Below are positions 17,726-26,040 of a stretch of DNA of 64,000 bases, one piece after another. The stretch lies in the NCBI RefSeq assembly GCF_009928525.1, contig NZ_JAABOK010000008.1, positions 62,001 through 126,000 of the forward strand. Direction: 5' to 3'. The stretch comes from Chitinophaga solisilvae. Its GTDB lineage: Bacteria > Bacteroidota > Bacteroidia > Chitinophagales > Chitinophagaceae. The position numbers and the translations under genes are program-made. The notes under the pieces were generated by a model. That model ran no database searches, was not told where the DNA came from, and was given only the letters and a program-made list of their open reading frames with translations. Position 1 is the stretch's first letter, and every line of letters starts with the position of its first letter.

Positions 17726-17737
17726 AGAAGTTACTTG

Positions 17738-17810
17738 TGATCCCGCTGGGACTCGAACCCAGGACCCATACATTAAAAGTGTATTGCTCTACCAACTGAG
17801 CTACGGAATC
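17738..17810 (-). tRNA. trnK: tRNA-Lys (anticodon TTT)
   Basis: On the minus strand the 73-base sequence folds as a full cloverleaf. The acceptor stem pairs gattccg with cgggatc, with discriminator A. The D-arm carries agctcagttggtagagc. The anticodon stem ataca/tgtat closes the loop cttttaa, giving anticodon TTT (Lys). The T-arm is ctggg-ttcgagt-cccag. The 3' CCA is not encoded. A strong terminator follows. It marks the right border of the accessory region that begins near 11.45 kb. Confidence 0.95.
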
Positions 17811-17975
17811 CTTTACTGTATTGCTGTTTAGCGGATGCAAAGATATAAATAATTCAATTACTTCCAAACTTTTATCAATAAAAATATCAACTAAACATAA
17901 CGCATACACGTAGACAAAACCACCAAACAAGCCACCATAGCCAATCTCCAAACACACATCTGTCAATAAAAAATA

Positions 17976-18722
17976 TTACTCATCCATACCATCCGCACCG
18001 TCATGTCCGCCGGCTGTCTTGCTACTGTTGGCCACCAGTGTATTAATATTGCTGATTTCATCTTTGGTGAAATAACGCCATTTGCCTGGCGGCAGGTCTT
18101 TCAGCGTCATATTCATGATACGTACCCGCTTCAGCGTTTCTACGTTATACCCCAGCACTTCGCACATACGCCTGATCTGGCGGTTCAATCCCTGTGTAAG
18201 GATGATACGGAATTTCTGAGGCCCCTCCTGCTGCACGAAACATTTCTGGGTGGTCACTCCCAGTATCTTCACCCCATTGCGCATGGATTTGATAAACTCC
18301 GGTGTAACCGGATTATCCACGGTAACAATATATTCCTTCTCATGCTGATTGCCGGCACGCAATATCTTATTGACAATATCACCGTCGTTGGTAAGGAATA
18401 TCAGTCCCTCAGAACGCTTATCCAGTCTGCCTATCGGGAATATGCGGGACGAATAGTTCACGTAATCAATGATGTTCGTTTTATCCTTCAGATCCGTGGT
18501 ACAGGTAATACCTTTAGGCTTGTTCAGCGCAATGTATACGGTGCTCTTCTTTTTCTTCAGCGGTTCCCCGTCTATTTCCACCACATCGCCGGCTTTTACG
18601 CGGTTCCCTTTGGACGCCACATTGTCGTTGATGGTGACACGCCCCTGCTCTATGTACTTGTCAGCCTCCCTCCTGCTACAGAAGCCGGTTTCGCTGATAT
18701 ATTTATTTACACTGATATCCAT
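17976..18722 (-). CDS. rluF: 23S rRNA pseudouridine synthase RluF-like
   Basis: 248 residues from the ATG at 18722; an upstream in-frame TTG would add eight residues and is not favoured. An N-terminal S4 RNA-binding domain (INKY-type VNKYISETGFCSRREADKYI) precedes the RsuA/RluB/E/F catalytic core with FPIGRLDKRSEGL, where the Asp is the catalytic residue that attacks the uridine. The LNRQIRRMCEVLGY motif is typical of the group. RluF isomerises U2604 of 23S rRNA. The C-terminal tail is Gly/Asp-rich. Confidence 0.88.
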   Translation of the reverse strand: MDISVNKYISETGFCSRREADKYIEQGRVTINDNVASKGNRVKAGDVVEIDGEPLKKKKSTVYIALNKPKGITCTTDLKDKTNIIDYVNYSSRIFPIGRLDKRSEGLIFLTNDGDIVNKILRAGNQHEKEYIVTVDNPVTPEFIKSMRNGVKILGVTTQKCFVQQEGPQKFRIILTQGLNRQIRRMCEVLGYNVETLKRVRIMNMTLKDLPPGKWRYFTKDEISNINTLVANSSKTAGGHDGADGMDE

Positions 18723-18824
18723 AACAGTTATTGTAATCGCCTGCAAATTACTTAAAACCCGCGGGATATTGGAAAAACAGCGGAGAGACCGTACTTTTAT
18801 TATATATAATCAACATTACGGAAA

Positions 18825-19361
18825 ATGAAGTACTCACTTAAATGCCTATACGCAGTTGCCCTGCTGCTGGTCCTGTGCGCTGCTACCCGCGCTTCCGCTA
18901 CCCCCCGGCAACCATACGGCCTTCCGGCGGATAGTGTAACCATAAGCGGACAGGTCACGCATCCGCTCACCTTAAGTCAGGAGCACCTGCGCCGCTTCAA
19001 TGCCGTTACAGGAAAAGACCTGAAAATTGTCGGCGTAAAAGGCGATATCAAAAAAACACTGCATTCCTGGAAAGGAGTACTGCTGACAACCCTCCTCGAC
19101 AGCGCCGGCATCCGGCTGGCTCCTAAAGAAAGAGGACGCTGCTATATCGTTGTACGGGGAACAGACAACTACACCACCCTTTACTCCTGGAATGACCTCT
19201 TCAACAACCCCACCGGATCTCATGTGGTGCTCCTCTTTGAAGAAAATGGCCAGCCTATTACAACCGACGGTCCTTTCGTCATGGTCAGCACCACCGATAA
19301 AATCACCGGTCCCCGCCACGTCAAATGGGTGAACCGCATCGAAGTGGCCAGCCTGCCTTAA
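18825..19361 (+). CDS. Exported SUOX-fold (molybdopterin-binding-like) protein
   Basis: 178 residues with a signal peptide (MKYSLKCLYAVALLLVLCAA, cleaved near ASA). The mature part has the sulfite-oxidase molybdopterin-binding fold order: VTISGQVTHPLTLS, HSWKGVLLTTLLDSAGI, RGTDNYTTLYSWNDL, DGPFVMVSTTDKITGPRHVKWVNRIEV. It is short and lacks clear cofactor-binding Arg/Cys signatures of true sulfite oxidases, so it may be a non-enzymatic relative. It is followed after 9 bp by the methyltransferase gene, so the two are probably one operon. Confidence 0.7.
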   Translation: MKYSLKCLYAVALLLVLCAATRASATPRQPYGLPADSVTISGQVTHPLTLSQEHLRRFNAVTGKDLKIVGVKGDIKKTLHSWKGVLLTTLLDSAGIRLAPKERGRCYIVVRGTDNYTTLYSWNDLFNNPTGSHVVLLFEENGQPITTDGPFVMVSTTDKITGPRHVKWVNRIEVASLP

Positions 19362-19370
19362 TACTGCTTT

Positions 19371-20252
19371 ATGGAAAATAATATCCCTGAACGGAACTAT
19401 AATACCATCAGCCCTTCCGCCGGCGCGTTGCTGGCAATGAAAGCCCTGACAGATATCCCCTTCGCCCGCGAAGCAGCAATGCTGGCCGGCAGTCAGGCTG
19501 CGGACATCGATGCCGCCAGCCACCGGAACCCTGCTTTCTGGGCCCGCGTGGTGCACTTCGAAAACCGCTATCACAGCATCAATCAGCTGCTGACCGGCAT
19601 CCAGGCGGCTAACATCCTGGAGCTGTCTTCCGGCTTCTCTTTCCGCGGGCTCGCCACCACACAGCAGCAAGCGGTTCATTATATAGACACTGACCTGCCA
19701 GAACTGATAGCAGCCAAAATATCATTCCTGCAATCCCTATCCGCATCACTCCCACCCGCTGCCGGCATGCTGGAAACATTACCCCTCAACGCCCTCGATG
19801 CACCTGCTTTTACAGCCACCACCGGCCGCTTCCGGCCCGGACAGCTGGCCATCCTCAACGAAGGCCTGCTCATGTATCTCAGCATCCCCGAAAAAGAACA
19901 ACTATGCCGCATTATCAGGGAAACCCTGCTCCGCCACGGCGGATACTGGATTACGGCCGACTGCTACCTGAAACACAGCACCGCAGGAAACCCCGTACTA
20001 CAGGCCGACCAGGAACTGAATTCTTTCTTCCTGCAACATAATATCCAGGAGAATATGTTCGACAGCTTCGATGCTGCAGCCGGCTTCTTCCGCCGCAACG
20101 GCTTTGAAATTGACGGCGAAGCTCAGCCGGACTATACCCGGCTGACAGCCTACAATCATCTTCTCAAAAACAGCTCCCCGGAACAACTGTCGGCCCTCCG
20201 CAAACGCGGAAAAATACAGGCGACCTGGCGCCTGAAGCCCATTCCATCCTGA
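19371..20252 (+). CDS. Class I SAM-dependent methyltransferase, leucine carboxyl methyltransferase-like
   Basis: 293 residues. The YNTISPSAGALLAMKALTDI N-terminus, the SAM-binding ILELSSGFSFRGL loop (about 83-95) and the acidic YIDTDLPE motif match the LCMT/PPM1-like O-methyltransferase group. A later LAILNEGLLMYL segment fits the LTEGxLxYL motif of that family. Substrate is unknown. Short spacing after the SUOX-fold gene suggests co-transcription. Confidence 0.75.
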   Translation: MENNIPERNYNTISPSAGALLAMKALTDIPFAREAAMLAGSQAADIDAASHRNPAFWARVVHFENRYHSINQLLTGIQAANILELSSGFSFRGLATTQQQAVHYIDTDLPELIAAKISFLQSLSASLPPAAGMLETLPLNALDAPAFTATTGRFRPGQLAILNEGLLMYLSIPEKEQLCRIIRETLLRHGGYWITADCYLKHSTAGNPVLQADQELNSFFLQHNIQENMFDSFDAAAGFFRRNGFEIDGEAQPDYTRLTAYNHLLKNSSPEQLSALRKRGKIQATWRLKPIPS

Positions 20253-20372
20253 TAAAATATATCTGCAGAAAATTTTTTCAACTTTTTTTAAAGCCTGCTG
20301 ACATAAGGTTGTCACTCTCCCTGTAGTTCTTTGTGTTGTTATTAATCACATACATCCTAAAAAACTATAGCC

Positions 20373-20876
20373 ATGGCAAACATGAACGCAACTACTGAAC
20401 TGACAGCCACCGTTATCTCTCCGGAAGAAATACGCAAACACTGGCAAAGCCACCGCGGACTTACCCGCAGACTAATAGAAGCTTTTCCGGAAGACCAGTT
20501 CTTTACTTTTTCTATCGGCGGCATGCGCCCCTTCTCTGAGCTGATCGCCGAGCTGAACAGAATCGCCGCCAGCGCCGCCACCGGCCTGCCTACCGGTAAC
20601 TGGCACTCCGAAAGCTACGCCTCCGCCGCCACCCCTGCCACCAAAGCAGAAGTGCTGGCCCTCTGGGATAACGTCACCACCGCCATCGACAGCAACTGGC
20701 CCCTGATGACCCTGGAACGCTTCCACGAAACCGATAAAGCCTTCGGCATGTACGAAGGCGTAGTATACAGCCTCCTCCTCTACTTCATCGACAACGAAAT
20801 CCACCACCGCGGCCAGGCCTACGTCTACTTCCGCGCCCTCGGCCTCGAACCCGTACCGTTTTGGGACCGCAACTAA
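20373..20876 (+). CDS. DinB-family protein
   Basis: 167 residues. It has the DinB four-helix pattern: EEIRKHWQSHRGLTRRLIEA, the MRPFSELIAELNRIA helix where the usual metal-ligand His is replaced by Glu or Asn, and the conserved NEIHHRGQAYVYFRALG end helix carrying two of the ligands. Members are metal-dependent thiol S-transferases or of unknown role. The start ATG follows cctaaaaaactatagcc with no strong Shine-Dalgarno. The 199-bp palindrome at 20878 begins immediately after its stop codon. Confidence 0.8.
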   Translation: MANMNATTELTATVISPEEIRKHWQSHRGLTRRLIEAFPEDQFFTFSIGGMRPFSELIAELNRIAASAATGLPTGNWHSESYASAATPATKAEVLALWDNVTTAIDSNWPLMTLERFHETDKAFGMYEGVVYSLLLYFIDNEIHHRGQAYVYFRALGLEPVPFWDRN

Positions 20877-20877
20877 T

Positions 20878-21076
20878 ATTTTGTTATTTTATTATTTGGT
20901 TATTTGAGATTTGATGGGAAATTTACGGATTTTGGGATTTTGAAATTTTGAGATTTTATAAATGCAGTGAAGATCACACTATCATCCGCTGCATTTAAAA
21001 TCTCAAAATTTCAAAATCCCAAAATCCGTAAATTTCCCATCAAATCTCAAATAACCAAATAATAAAATAACAAAAT
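20878..21076. repeat. 199-bp intergenic palindrome (outer arm type B)
   Basis: Two almost perfect inverted arms of about 90 bp (20878-20967 and 20989-21076) flank a 21-base tip. The outer arms are built from ttatttg/gattttgaa-type words (ttatttggttatttgagatt), and the inner part carries aaatgcagtgaagat. It lies between the DinB and SDR genes and may act as a terminator or be a mobile repeat. Confidence 0.85.
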
Positions 21077-21083
21077 GTCCTCC

Positions 21084-21091
21084 TATCTTTG
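21084..21091 (+). promoter_or_regulatory. Putative -7 promoter box of SDR gene
   Basis: TATCTTTG fits TAnnTTTG and ends only 4 bp before the ATG at 21096, so transcription would give a leaderless or nearly leaderless mRNA. Confidence 0.35.
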
Positions 21092-21095
21092 AAGG

Positions 21096-21818
21096 ATGCA
21101 AAAGCACGTCCTTATACTGGGTGCCAATTCTGATGTGGCTAAGGCTGCCATTCCGCTGTATGTGGCAAAGGGGTATCATGTTATGGCTGCTTCCCGCAAT
21201 ACGGTTGCGTTACAGGATTTAGTGGAGGAAAAGGGTATTCCGGAGAAGCAGGTAACCATACTTTCCTTTGATGCGGCGGATTTTGAGCAGCATGCGGACT
21301 TCTATCAGCGGCTGCCTGCTAAACCCCATATTGTACTGTATGCCGCCGGTTTCCTGAAAAATAATGAAGAAGCGCTGCATGACTGGTCAGGCAGTTATCA
21401 GATGATGCAGGTACATTACTGCGGAGCTGTTTCTATATTGAATATTATTGCCACAGATACTTCCAATACCCACCTGGAAAAGATTGTGGGGCTTTCCTCT
21501 CTCTCAGGGGTGAGGGGCCGGAAAAGCAATTTCATCTATGGCAGCACCAAGGCTGCTTTCACGCAGTACCTGGCAGGGCTGCGGCAGCATCTTTTTCAAC
21601 GCCGTATAACCGTTAACGTGGTGGTAGCGGGATATATACGCAGTAAAATGACGGCAGGTCTTGACCTCCCTGAATCCCTGATGCTGGAGCCATCTTTTAT
21701 TGCACAGGCGGTAGTTGGCGCCGGCAACGGTTTTGTGCTGGTACCAGGGTATAAATGGAAAGTTATTTACCACATCCTGCGGCGGCTGCCGGAAAAACTG
21801 GTCGCCCGCCTGCCCTGA
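21096..21818 (+). CDS. Short-chain dehydrogenase/reductase (SDR)
   Basis: 240 residues. The N-terminal LILGANSDVAKAA loop is a variant of the NAD(P)-binding TGxxxGxG motif. The catalytic residues are present as Ser in LSSLSGV and the YGSTK (YxxxK) motif at about 151-155. The end (VPGYKWKVIYHILRRLP) suggests a membrane-associated C-terminal helix as seen in SDRs of lipid or sugar metabolism. The exact substrate cannot be assigned. It is convergent with the TPR gene, ending 1 bp from its stop. Confidence 0.85.
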   Translation: MQKHVLILGANSDVAKAAIPLYVAKGYHVMAASRNTVALQDLVEEKGIPEKQVTILSFDAADFEQHADFYQRLPAKPHIVLYAAGFLKNNEEALHDWSGSYQMMQVHYCGAVSILNIIATDTSNTHLEKIVGLSSLSGVRGRKSNFIYGSTKAAFTQYLAGLRQHLFQRRITVNVVVAGYIRSKMTAGLDLPESLMLEPSFIAQAVVGAGNGFVLVPGYKWKVIYHILRRLPEKLVARLP

Positions 21819-21819
21819 G

Positions 21820-22917
21820 CTACCGGCGCCGGAATACCCGGCTGGTATCTGTTACCACCAGCGGATGTTCCTGCTGCCAGGTGAGAAAGTTGCGGAACAA
21901 CGCAGGATTCGATAAACGCCACACTTCAAAGTCACGCTCATCACCAAATCCCAGTATCCAGTAGTTATACGCTTCGAGGAAGCCTGCAGCACGTACTTTC
22001 AGCTGATAATCGAATAATGGCGTTGCCTCCTGCTGCTTTTCCCGGAGTTCATACATGGACAAAAACCTGGTGCGGGCACGGTGCAGGGAAGGCAGACTGA
22101 TGATCTTCTCGCCCTGTAGTGCTTCCAGCAGAAACGGCTGATATATTCCCGTGCTGTAAGGCGTCCGGAAAGACGGCGTCAGCTCTCCGGGAGCATCGCT
22201 CCAGAGTACACCCGCTATGTCGTGTCCACGGCTGAAGTCTACCGTCACCGCAGTATCTCCGGGAAAATGTACATCAGATTTATACGTGAGATATAACAGT
22301 TTGCTGATTTCCCGGATACGCGAGGGGTTCCGCTTTTCCAGGTTCAGGAATACTTCCCCGTAAATCATGCCCCAAACCTTCTCAGATGAATTGCAGAACA
22401 GTTTCGAAGCCCAGTAGTAGTTGGCGGCATGCATCGGGCTGGCCAGTATGCCTGTCTCGAAATAAATAAGCGCCCGCTCATATTCTTTCGCCTGCATCTC
22501 CAGCATCCCTCTTTCGGTATAGAGGTTGCCTGCCTCCGGAAACAGCTGCAGCGCCCTGTCATAGGTTTCTCTGGCCTTGCTGCGCTTTCCGCTGTCGTCA
22601 TAACAATGTCCCAGCAGCACATATACCAGCGGCGATGCCGGCTTCTGCCGGGTAAGCGGCTGCAGTACGGTGATGGCCTTGTCATACTCCTGCAGGGCAT
22701 ACCTGGCAGCAGCCATTTCATACACATACATTTCATTGCCGGGATCCAGGCGGATGGCCTCCTGTAGCAGGGGAACCGATTGCGCCGGATCACCGCTTTC
22801 CATAAAGGCCAGTGCGGCGATACATTTTTCACGCGCCAGCAGGGAATCTTTCTGCCTGGCATCAGAGGTGTTGGCATACAACAGGCAGGTAATGAGGATA
22901 CAAGGGATGAGTTGCAT
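21820..22917 (-). CDS. Exported TPR-repeat protein
   Basis: 365 residues with a signal peptide (MQLIPCILITCLLYANTSDA). Residues about 30-190 contain four to five tetratricopeptide repeats, with the typical alternation in AIRLDPGNEMYVYEMAAARY, VLLGHCYDDSGKRSKARETY and YTERGMLEMQAKEYERALIY. The C-terminal 170 residues have no recognised domain. It is likely a periplasmic scaffold. The promoter region lies opposite that of the glycosyltransferase at 23011. Confidence 0.75.
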   Translation of the reverse strand: MQLIPCILITCLLYANTSDARQKDSLLAREKCIAALAFMESGDPAQSVPLLQEAIRLDPGNEMYVYEMAAARYALQEYDKAITVLQPLTRQKPASPLVYVLLGHCYDDSGKRSKARETYDRALQLFPEAGNLYTERGMLEMQAKEYERALIYFETGILASPMHAANYYWASKLFCNSSEKVWGMIYGEVFLNLEKRNPSRIREISKLLYLTYKSDVHFPGDTAVTVDFSRGHDIAGVLWSDAPGELTPSFRTPYSTGIYQPFLLEALQGEKIISLPSLHRARTRFLSMYELREKQQEATPLFDYQLKVRAAGFLEAYNYWILGFGDERDFEVWRLSNPALFRNFLTWQQEHPLVVTDTSRVFRRR

Positions 22918-22968
22918 AGTCAGGGTGTTGTGAGGGAAAACCTGTACCTGAATTTAAGTGAATTTTAT

Positions 22969-22976
22969 TACATTTG
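22969..22976 (+). promoter_or_regulatory. Putative -7 promoter box of glycosyltransferase gene
   Basis: TACATTTG fits TAnnTTTG, 35 bp before the ATG at 23011. It supports that start over the longer frame that opens at 22780 inside the neighbouring gene. Confidence 0.45.
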
Positions 22977-23010
22977 TTGTTTCTTATGCCAGAAAATCAC
23001 AGGAGGAATT

Positions 23011-23928
23011 ATGAGCTTAGCGCCTATCGCACTGTTTGTCTATAACAGAGCAGACCATGCGAAACAGACGATTACCAATTTGCTTAAAACTGCTGAAGCG
23101 GCGCATACAGATCTGTATATTTTCAGTGATGGCCCCCGGTCAGAAAAAGAAACCGTAAAGGTGCAGGAAGTAAGGAATTACATTCACACCGTTACCGGCT
23201 TCGCCAGCGTTACCATCGTTGAACAGCCTAAAAATATCGGCCTCTCCCGCAGCATCCTTTCCGGCGTATCTATGGTGCTCGATAAGCACGGGAAGATGAT
23301 TCAGATAGATGATGACCTGATTGTTTCTCCCTGGTGCCTGAAATACTTCAACGACGCCCTTGACCATTACGAACATGATGACCGCGTAGCCTGTGTCTGC
23401 GGATTCCTGTATCCGGTACGCAAACCCGTGCCTCCCGCCTTCTTCATGAGAGGAGCCGACTGCGCCATCTGGGCTACCTGGAAAAGAGCGTGGACCATCT
23501 TTGAGGCAGACGGGCAAAAGCTGCTGCAGGAAATAGAACGACGGAAGCTCTCCTTCAAATTTGATTTCCACGGCGCTTATCCATACACGCAGATGCTGAG
23601 AGATCAGATCGCAGGTAAAAACGATTCCTGGGCTATCCGCTGGCATGCGGCTGCATTCCTGCAAAATAAATATACCCTGTATCCCGGCCAGTCTATGGCC
23701 CATAACATCGGGATGGACAGCTCCGGCACCAACTGCGGCACTTCCAGTGATTATGACGTGGAAATAGGCACCTCTCCCATTCCTGTTGAGAACCTGCCCG
23801 TGGTACAAAGTCCGCAGGCGTTCCGTGCCTTTAAGGACTTCTTCATCGGCATGAACAAATACAGCTGGTTCAAACGCAAACGTAAACGCTTCAAGCGCTG
23901 GGTCAGATATATCTTCACCGGCGCCTGA
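23011..23928 (+). CDS. Glycosyltransferase (GT-A fold)
   Basis: 305 residues from the ATG at 23011, preceded by a strong ribosome-binding site (aggagga at 23001-23007), unusual among the genes here and decisive for the start. The N-terminus APIALFVYNRADHAKQTITN is the standard nucleotide-sugar-binding opening. GKMIQIDDDLIVSP holds the DxD-type metal site. A Lys/Arg-rich amphipathic C-terminus (WFKRKRKRFKRWVRYI) suggests membrane attachment. It is followed after 23 bp by a second glycosyltransferase, so this is part of a small surface-glycan operon. The sugar is unknown. Confidence 0.85.
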   Translation: MSLAPIALFVYNRADHAKQTITNLLKTAEAAHTDLYIFSDGPRSEKETVKVQEVRNYIHTVTGFASVTIVEQPKNIGLSRSILSGVSMVLDKHGKMIQIDDDLIVSPWCLKYFNDALDHYEHDDRVACVCGFLYPVRKPVPPAFFMRGADCAIWATWKRAWTIFEADGQKLLQEIERRKLSFKFDFHGAYPYTQMLRDQIAGKNDSWAIRWHAAAFLQNKYTLYPGQSMAHNIGMDSSGTNCGTSSDYDVEIGTSPIPVENLPVVQSPQAFRAFKDFFIGMNKYSWFKRKRKRFKRWVRYIFTGA

Positions 23929-23951
23929 TTATACCACAGAACATAGATTGC

Positions 23952-24938
23952 ATGCTGAATTTCTGCACCCTCTTCAACTCATTATATCTTACCCGCGGAC
24001 TGGCCATGTACCGCTCCCTGGAACGTCATGCGCCGGATTTCCATCTCTATATTTTTGCTTTCGATGATGCCGCCCTGAACACGCTGCGCGCATTGCGGCT
24101 GCCAAAGGCAACCATCATTTCCCTGCAGGAATTTGAAGATGAGCGGCTGCTCGCCCTTAAACCATCCCGCACGCCCGGCGAATACTGCTGGACCTGCACA
24201 CCTGCCACCATCGAATATTGTATAGAAAAATACCAGCTGGCCGCCTGCACCTACATCGATGCAGACCTGCTGTTTTTCAGCAATCCCGCTGTGCTGACGG
24301 CAGAAATGGAGCATAAGTCGGTACTCATCACGGAACACCGTTATACACCTGCTTACGATCAGACCGCTACCAGCGGTAAATACTGCGTGCAGTTCATCAG
24401 CTTCAAAAATGATACCGCTGGCCGGCAGGTGCTGACAGACTGGAAAGAGAAATGTTTTGAGTGGTGCTACAACCGCTTTGAAGATGGTAAATTCGGAGAT
24501 CAGAAATACCTGGACAGCTGGTGTGAGCGCTTCACCGGCGTACATGAGCTGCAACATACCGGCGGGGGCGTAGCTCCCTGGAACATACAGCAGTATTCAT
24601 TTTCCGGCCAGGGAGATAAAATCACCGGCACGGAAATTTCCGGCGAGAAAAGTTTTGAGTTAGTCTTCTATCACTATCATGATTATAAATACTGTATGGC
24701 TGATGGCTGCTATCTCGGTGAATATGTGATTACCCTTCCGCAGATGCGCTCCATTTACAAACCTTACATAAAAGCCCTGCAGGCAGCAGAACAGGAGCTG
24801 GCCGCAGCCGGACTTACCGGTACTTTCCACGAAACGCGGGAAATACCCAGGCTGCATACATCCCTGAACCGGCTCTTCAAATACTACCTTGCCGGCTATA
24901 CGAATAAATACTATAAGCGGAAATATATTACAGGGTAA
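23952..24938 (+). CDS. Glycosyltransferase, GT8-like
   Basis: 328 residues. The FCTLFNSLYLTRGLAMYRSL opening and the ACTYIDADLLFFS motif (DxD-type metal site) are typical of GT-A enzymes that use nucleotide sugars, close to the GT8 or capsular group. The motif HTGGGVAPWN lies at the expected acceptor loop. It ends in a basic segment (YLAGYTNKYYKRKYITG). It is the second gene of the 23011 operon and convergent with the GT2 gene, whose stop codon lies 2 bp away. Confidence 0.8.
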   Translation: MLNFCTLFNSLYLTRGLAMYRSLERHAPDFHLYIFAFDDAALNTLRALRLPKATIISLQEFEDERLLALKPSRTPGEYCWTCTPATIEYCIEKYQLAACTYIDADLLFFSNPAVLTAEMEHKSVLITEHRYTPAYDQTATSGKYCVQFISFKNDTAGRQVLTDWKEKCFEWCYNRFEDGKFGDQKYLDSWCERFTGVHELQHTGGGVAPWNIQQYSFSGQGDKITGTEISGEKSFELVFYHYHDYKYCMADGCYLGEYVITLPQMRSIYKPYIKALQAAEQELAAAGLTGTFHETREIPRLHTSLNRLFKYYLAGYTNKYYKRKYITG

Positions 24939-24940
24939 GG

Positions 24941-25669
24941 TCAGGCGCCTTTGATCTTCTTTTTGAATTCCTTGCTTTTATACCGCCACCAGGTAAACCA
25001 GCTCATACTCTCCCGGATAATAGCTGGTTTATCTTTCAGGAAAACCTCGTCAGGATTATTGGCAGAGAAGCCACTCATATTATAGCTTACCACCGGAACA
25101 GGGTAATAGTCCTTCCGGAACTGCCGGTCGCCCCATACCCGGATGTTCAATGCATAGTCTGCATACACCCTGTATTTAAGATCATACTGGTATTTCTGGA
25201 AAACCGCAGCCGGGTACAATATCGCCTGGTGGTTAATACATCCCTTTGCCATACGGTAAGCAGAGAACTTTCCGGTAAGCAGACCCGTCTTCGTCGTCCT
25301 TCCGTCTTTATGGAATTCTTCCGTTATGCCATAATACACAGTATCCGGGCGTTGCAGCCTGGCCGCCAGCTCACTGAAACCCGGCAGCAACCTGTCGTCC
25401 GCACCCAGAAAATGTAACCACCCGCCGGTAGCCATCCGCACACCTTTATTCAACGCATCATAAATACCCTTATCCGGCTCACTCACATACTGCAACTTCA
25501 GCCTCAACGCATACTCCTTCAACACTGCCACTGTATCGTCCTGACTACCCCCATCCACTACTACCACCTCAATATCCTTATAGGATTGCACCTCCACAGA
25601 AGCGAGACACTCCCGTAAATCCTCCCCCACATTATACGTTGCAATAATTATACTGATGGTCCTGTTCAT
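24941..25669 (-). CDS. Glycosyltransferase family 2 (WcaE-like)
   Basis: 242 residues. It opens with SIIIATYNVGEDLRECLASV, followed by VVVDGGSQDDT, SEPDKGIYDALNKGVRMATG and the FLGADDRL metal-binding loop, the standard GT2 order seen in WcaE-type colanic-acid and O-antigen transferases. The C-terminus is Lys-rich. Together with the two genes at 23011 and 23952 it makes a three-enzyme glycan locus. Its 5' side faces the left arm of the split palindrome at 25685. Confidence 0.88.
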   Translation of the reverse strand: MNRTISIIIATYNVGEDLRECLASVEVQSYKDIEVVVVDGGSQDDTVAVLKEYALRLKLQYVSEPDKGIYDALNKGVRMATGGWLHFLGADDRLLPGFSELAARLQRPDTVYYGITEEFHKDGRTTKTGLLTGKFSAYRMAKGCINHQAILYPAAVFQKYQYDLKYRVYADYALNIRVWGDRQFRKDYYPVPVVSYNMSGFSANNPDEVFLKDKPAIIRESMSWFTWWRYKSKEFKKKIKGA

Positions 25670-25684
25670 CCCGCAAAACTATAA

Positions 25685-25779
25685 AATATTTGATTATTTG
25701 ATTATTTGATTATTTGATTATTTGGTTATTTGAGATTTGAGATTTGAGATTTGTATCCACAGGATGTGCCCCCGGGGGG
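25685..25779. repeat. Left arm of a palindrome split by the 6-kb island (tandem gattattt repeats)
   Basis: Contains about five tandem gattattt units, three gagattt units and then gtatccacaggatgtgcccc. The last part matches, inverted, the right arm at 31789-31855 with one mismatch (gtatccacaagatgtgcccc). The arms presumably formed one intergenic palindrome before the island inserted. Confidence 0.7.
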
Positions 25780-25802
25780 AGTAGCACGTATCTTCGTAAT
25801 AG

Positions 25803-25813
25803 CTTGTAGAATC
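25803..25813 (+). repeat. Putative attL core (direct repeat cttgtagaatc)
   Basis: This 11-bp sequence recurs in direct orientation at 31722-31732. Nearby are gctaacc repeats (25842-25848, 25854-25860) and gtgagcgtt (25828-25836), which recur near the right end and look like arm-type integrase sites. The rest of 25814-26040 has no gene. Confidence 0.5.
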
Positions 25814-26040
25814 TGTGTTTGATAGTGGTGAGCGTTTATTGGCTAACCGTAATGCTAACCTGATTACGTTTGACCATTATAGTGTAAGATATAAGTAAAG
25901 TTATAAAATAGCACATTCTTAGCCCAAAATTCAAAACAAGACTAGGTTGCTCGGATACAACAGAACATAATACCACATACCATATTAGTCAATGTCAACG
26001 ACCTAGGATATTCGCATTAAAAACGTATTATCAATCAATT

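Noticed and set aside
22780..23010. 77-residue N-terminal extension of the glycosyltransferase frame
   Set aside because: It lies inside the opposite-strand TPR gene, has no protein-like pattern, and a TACATTTG promoter box plus an aggagga ribosome site point to the ATG at 23011.
25685..25750. Tandem gattattt/gagattt units as a CRISPR-like or phase-variable array
   Set aside because: Units are 7-8 bp without spacers and belong to the palindrome arm type B seen elsewhere; no gene reads through them.
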